NCBI GenBank assembly: GCA_022826025.1
Contig: JAJDVR010000028.1
Span: 1 to 48,632, forward strand
Length of the DNA: 48,632 nt
DNA from: Gemmatimonadota bacterium
GTDB taxonomy: Bacteria; Gemmatimonadota; Gemmatimonadetes; Longimicrobiales; Gaopeijiaceae
Direction: 5' to 3'
Shown here piece by piece: positions 47,271 to 48,632 of this stretch (positions are counted from its first letter, which is position 1; the number at the start of each line of letters is the position of its first letter). The position numbers and the translations under genes are program-made. Below the pieces are notes generated by a model, which was not told the origin of the DNA, made no database searches, and worked only from the letters and a program-made list of their open reading frames with translations.

Positions 47271-48632
47271 ATGAAGAGGCCTGGACTCACGACATTTGCC
47301 GCGACCGGCCTGGCCGCCTGGGCTACCTTGATCTCCGCCTGCGCCCAGCAAGCGGGCCGTGCGGGTTTGGAGGCCGAGGCGGAACTGTTCGAGGAAGCCT
47401 GCGCCGGCTGCCACACCGCCGCGGGCGAGAGCCGCACACCCGGTACCATGCTCCTGAGGGGGCTTTCGCCGCGCGCGATCGTCGCCGCGCTCGAGGACGG
47501 CGTGATGCGGGTGGAGGGCGCCGACCTGACACGGGAGCAGCGCATCGGGCTGGCCGAGTACCTGACCGGACGCGACCATGTGAGCGAGATTCTGCCCGAG
47601 TCGGCCTTTTGCGCCGACCACGGTTGGCAGGAGCTGGGCCTGGACGCGATCGTCTCGATGGGATGGGGCGGGAACCTGGAGGCGACGGGATTCCAGCCCG
47701 CTGACCTGGCCGGCCTGAGCGCCGATGACGTTCCCGATCTGGAGCTGCGCTGGGTGTTCGCCTACCCGGACGCGGGGGAGGTGCGCACCAGGCCCACCGT
47801 CATCGGGGACGCTCTGCTCGTGGGCGGGCCGTTCGGCGAGGTGCTGGCGCTCGATGCGGCCACCGGGTGCGTGCGCTGGGGCTTCGAGGCCGACGCCGCC
47901 GTGCGGGGCGCGGTGCTGGCGGCGGAGGGACCCGGGGGCCGGACGACAGCCTGGTTCGTCGACTATCGCACCAACGCCTACGCGCTCGACGTCGCCACCG
48001 GGACCGTCGTGTGGAAGTACAAGGTGGGCTGGCATTCCACCTCGAACACCACGGGGAGCCCCGCCCTTCACGACGGCCGGCTCTTCGTCCCCGTCTCCTC
48101 ACTGGAAGTCGCCGTCGCGGGAGACCCCCGCTACGAGTGCTGCACCGCCTCAGGAGCGGTGGCCGCTCTCGACGCGATGACGGGCGATGTCCTGTGGTAT
48201 CATCGCGTCATTCCCGAATACCCGGAGGAAGCTGGAACGAATGACGTCGGCACCACGCTGTGGGCCCCTTCGGGCGCGCCGGTCTGGTCCAGCCCCACCG
48301 TCGATACGGCGCGCGGACTCGTCTACGCGGGTACCGGGGAAAACTATACCCGGCCGACCACGGCCAGCAGCGACGCGATCATCGCGATCGACATCGACAC
48401 CGGAGCGCTGGCCTGGTCGTTCCAGGCGACGCCGGATGACGCCTTCACGATGGCCTGCATGTCGGCCACGGCTCACCAGAACTGCCCCGACCCGCCGGGT
48501 CCCGACCTCGATTTCGGCATGTCCCCGATGCTCGTCAGGCGGACCGACGGCAGGGAGATCCTCGTGGCCGGCCAGAAGTCCGGGGTGGTCTGGGCGCTCG
48601 ATCCGGATGACGAGGGAGCGGTGCTCTGGTCG
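47271..48632 (+). CDS. Lipoprotein with N-terminal cytochrome c and PQQ-type beta-propeller, 3' end cut
   Basis: The frame is open for 454 codons to the window edge. Residues 1-25 form a lipoprotein signal (lipobox LISAC). A small cytochrome c domain follows with haem motif CAGCH. A PQQ-like propeller comes next, with repeated blade ends such as VLALDAATGCVRWGFEAD, YALDVATGTVVWKYKVG and AALDAMTGDVLWYHRV, and a vicinal cysteine pair in RYECCTASG. This resembles polyvinyl-alcohol-dehydrogenase-type quinoproteins, which oxidise alcohols and pass electrons to a haem. The substrate is unknown. The ATG has GGAG about ten bases upstream. Confidence 0.88.
   Translation, partial: MKRPGLTTFAATGLAAWATLISACAQQAGRAGLEAEAELFEEACAGCHTAAGESRTPGTMLLRGLSPRAIVAALEDGVMRVEGADLTREQRIGLAEYLTGRDHVSEILPESAFCADHGWQELGLDAIVSMGWGGNLEATGFQPADLAGLSADDVPDLELRWVFAYPDAGEVRTRPTVIGDALLVGGPFGEVLALDAATGCVRWGFEADAAVRGAVLAAEGPGGRTTAWFVDYRTNAYALDVATGTVVWKYKVGWHSTSNTTGSPALHDGRLFVPVSSLEVAVAGDPRYECCTASGAVAALDAMTGDVLWYHRVIPEYPEEAGTNDVGTTLWAPSGAPVWSSPTVDTARGLVYAGTGENYTRPTTASSDAIIAIDIDTGALAWSFQATPDDAFTMACMSATAHQNCPDPPGPDLDFGMSPMLVRRTDGREILVAGQKSGVVWALDPDDEGAVLWS

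Overview
The window is a GC-rich bacterial chromosome segment, densely coding and largely organised in tight operons joined by four-base ATGA or GTGA overlaps. Lipoprotein signals, an RND pump, TRAP-TAXI uptake genes and HlyD-type export point to a diderm. The mix of MoxR/Bat genes, many exported amidohydrolases, a TAXI transporter and a PQQ propeller protein would fit Gemmatimonadota or a similar lineage; this is inference from gene content, and no rRNA or other marker gene is present to confirm it.

Bases 1-9476: a 5'-truncated amidase, then a minus-strand operon read from 9476 down to 1585: exported amidohydrolase, MoxR ATPase, DUF58 protein, BatD-like membrane protein, two von Willebrand A proteins (BatA, BatB) and a BatC-like protein. 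Most junctions overlap by four bases. Bases 9558-14279 (plus): a 49-codon ORF, GlcF, a GNAT-family protein, a flavoprotein and an N-succinylamino-acid racemase-type enolase-superfamily enzyme. The last four overlap and look like a D-to-L amino acid conversion module. Bases 14239-17513: an orphan GspE/PilB ATPase with an extra zinc-ribbon tail, an unknown protein and a Yip1-like membrane protein.

Bases 17608-22189 (plus): fused TRAP permease, TAXI binding lipoprotein and an exported amidohydrolase. Then a DUF4143 AAA ATPase with an apparently leaderless promoter inside an inverted repeat, an N-acyl-D-amino-acid deacylase-like enzyme and a class V aminotransferase.

Bases 26528-44485 are the most interesting part: a ribosomal peptide (RiPP) locus of the thiazole/oxazole (TOMM) type. 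A nitrile-hydratase-like-leader precursor (39241-39522) ends in Leu-Cys-Cys-Cys-Gly after an Ala-Gly cleavage site, so its core may be only five residues. Divergent from it runs a probable operon: HlyD adaptor, C39-peptidase ABC exporter, second NHLM-type ABC exporter, a protein fusing an AlkB-type membrane hydroxylase to a degenerate GlnE-like nucleotidyltransferase, a polyprenyl diphosphate synthase and an RND pump. Converging on the precursor is a second set: FAD oxidoreductase, a cyclodehydratase (leader-binding/E1-like plus YcaO) and an unknown 375-residue protein. The cyclodehydratase reading frame is broken by two apparent one-base insertions, so the pathway is either dead or the assembly has two indel errors.

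Bases 44507-48632: ApaG, DinB-family protein, DoxX-like protein, DUF418 membrane protein with no usual start codon, and the start of a cytochrome c/PQQ-propeller lipoprotein that runs off the window. No tRNA, rRNA, CRISPR array or insertion sequence was seen. No gene-free stretch exceeds about 300 bases.
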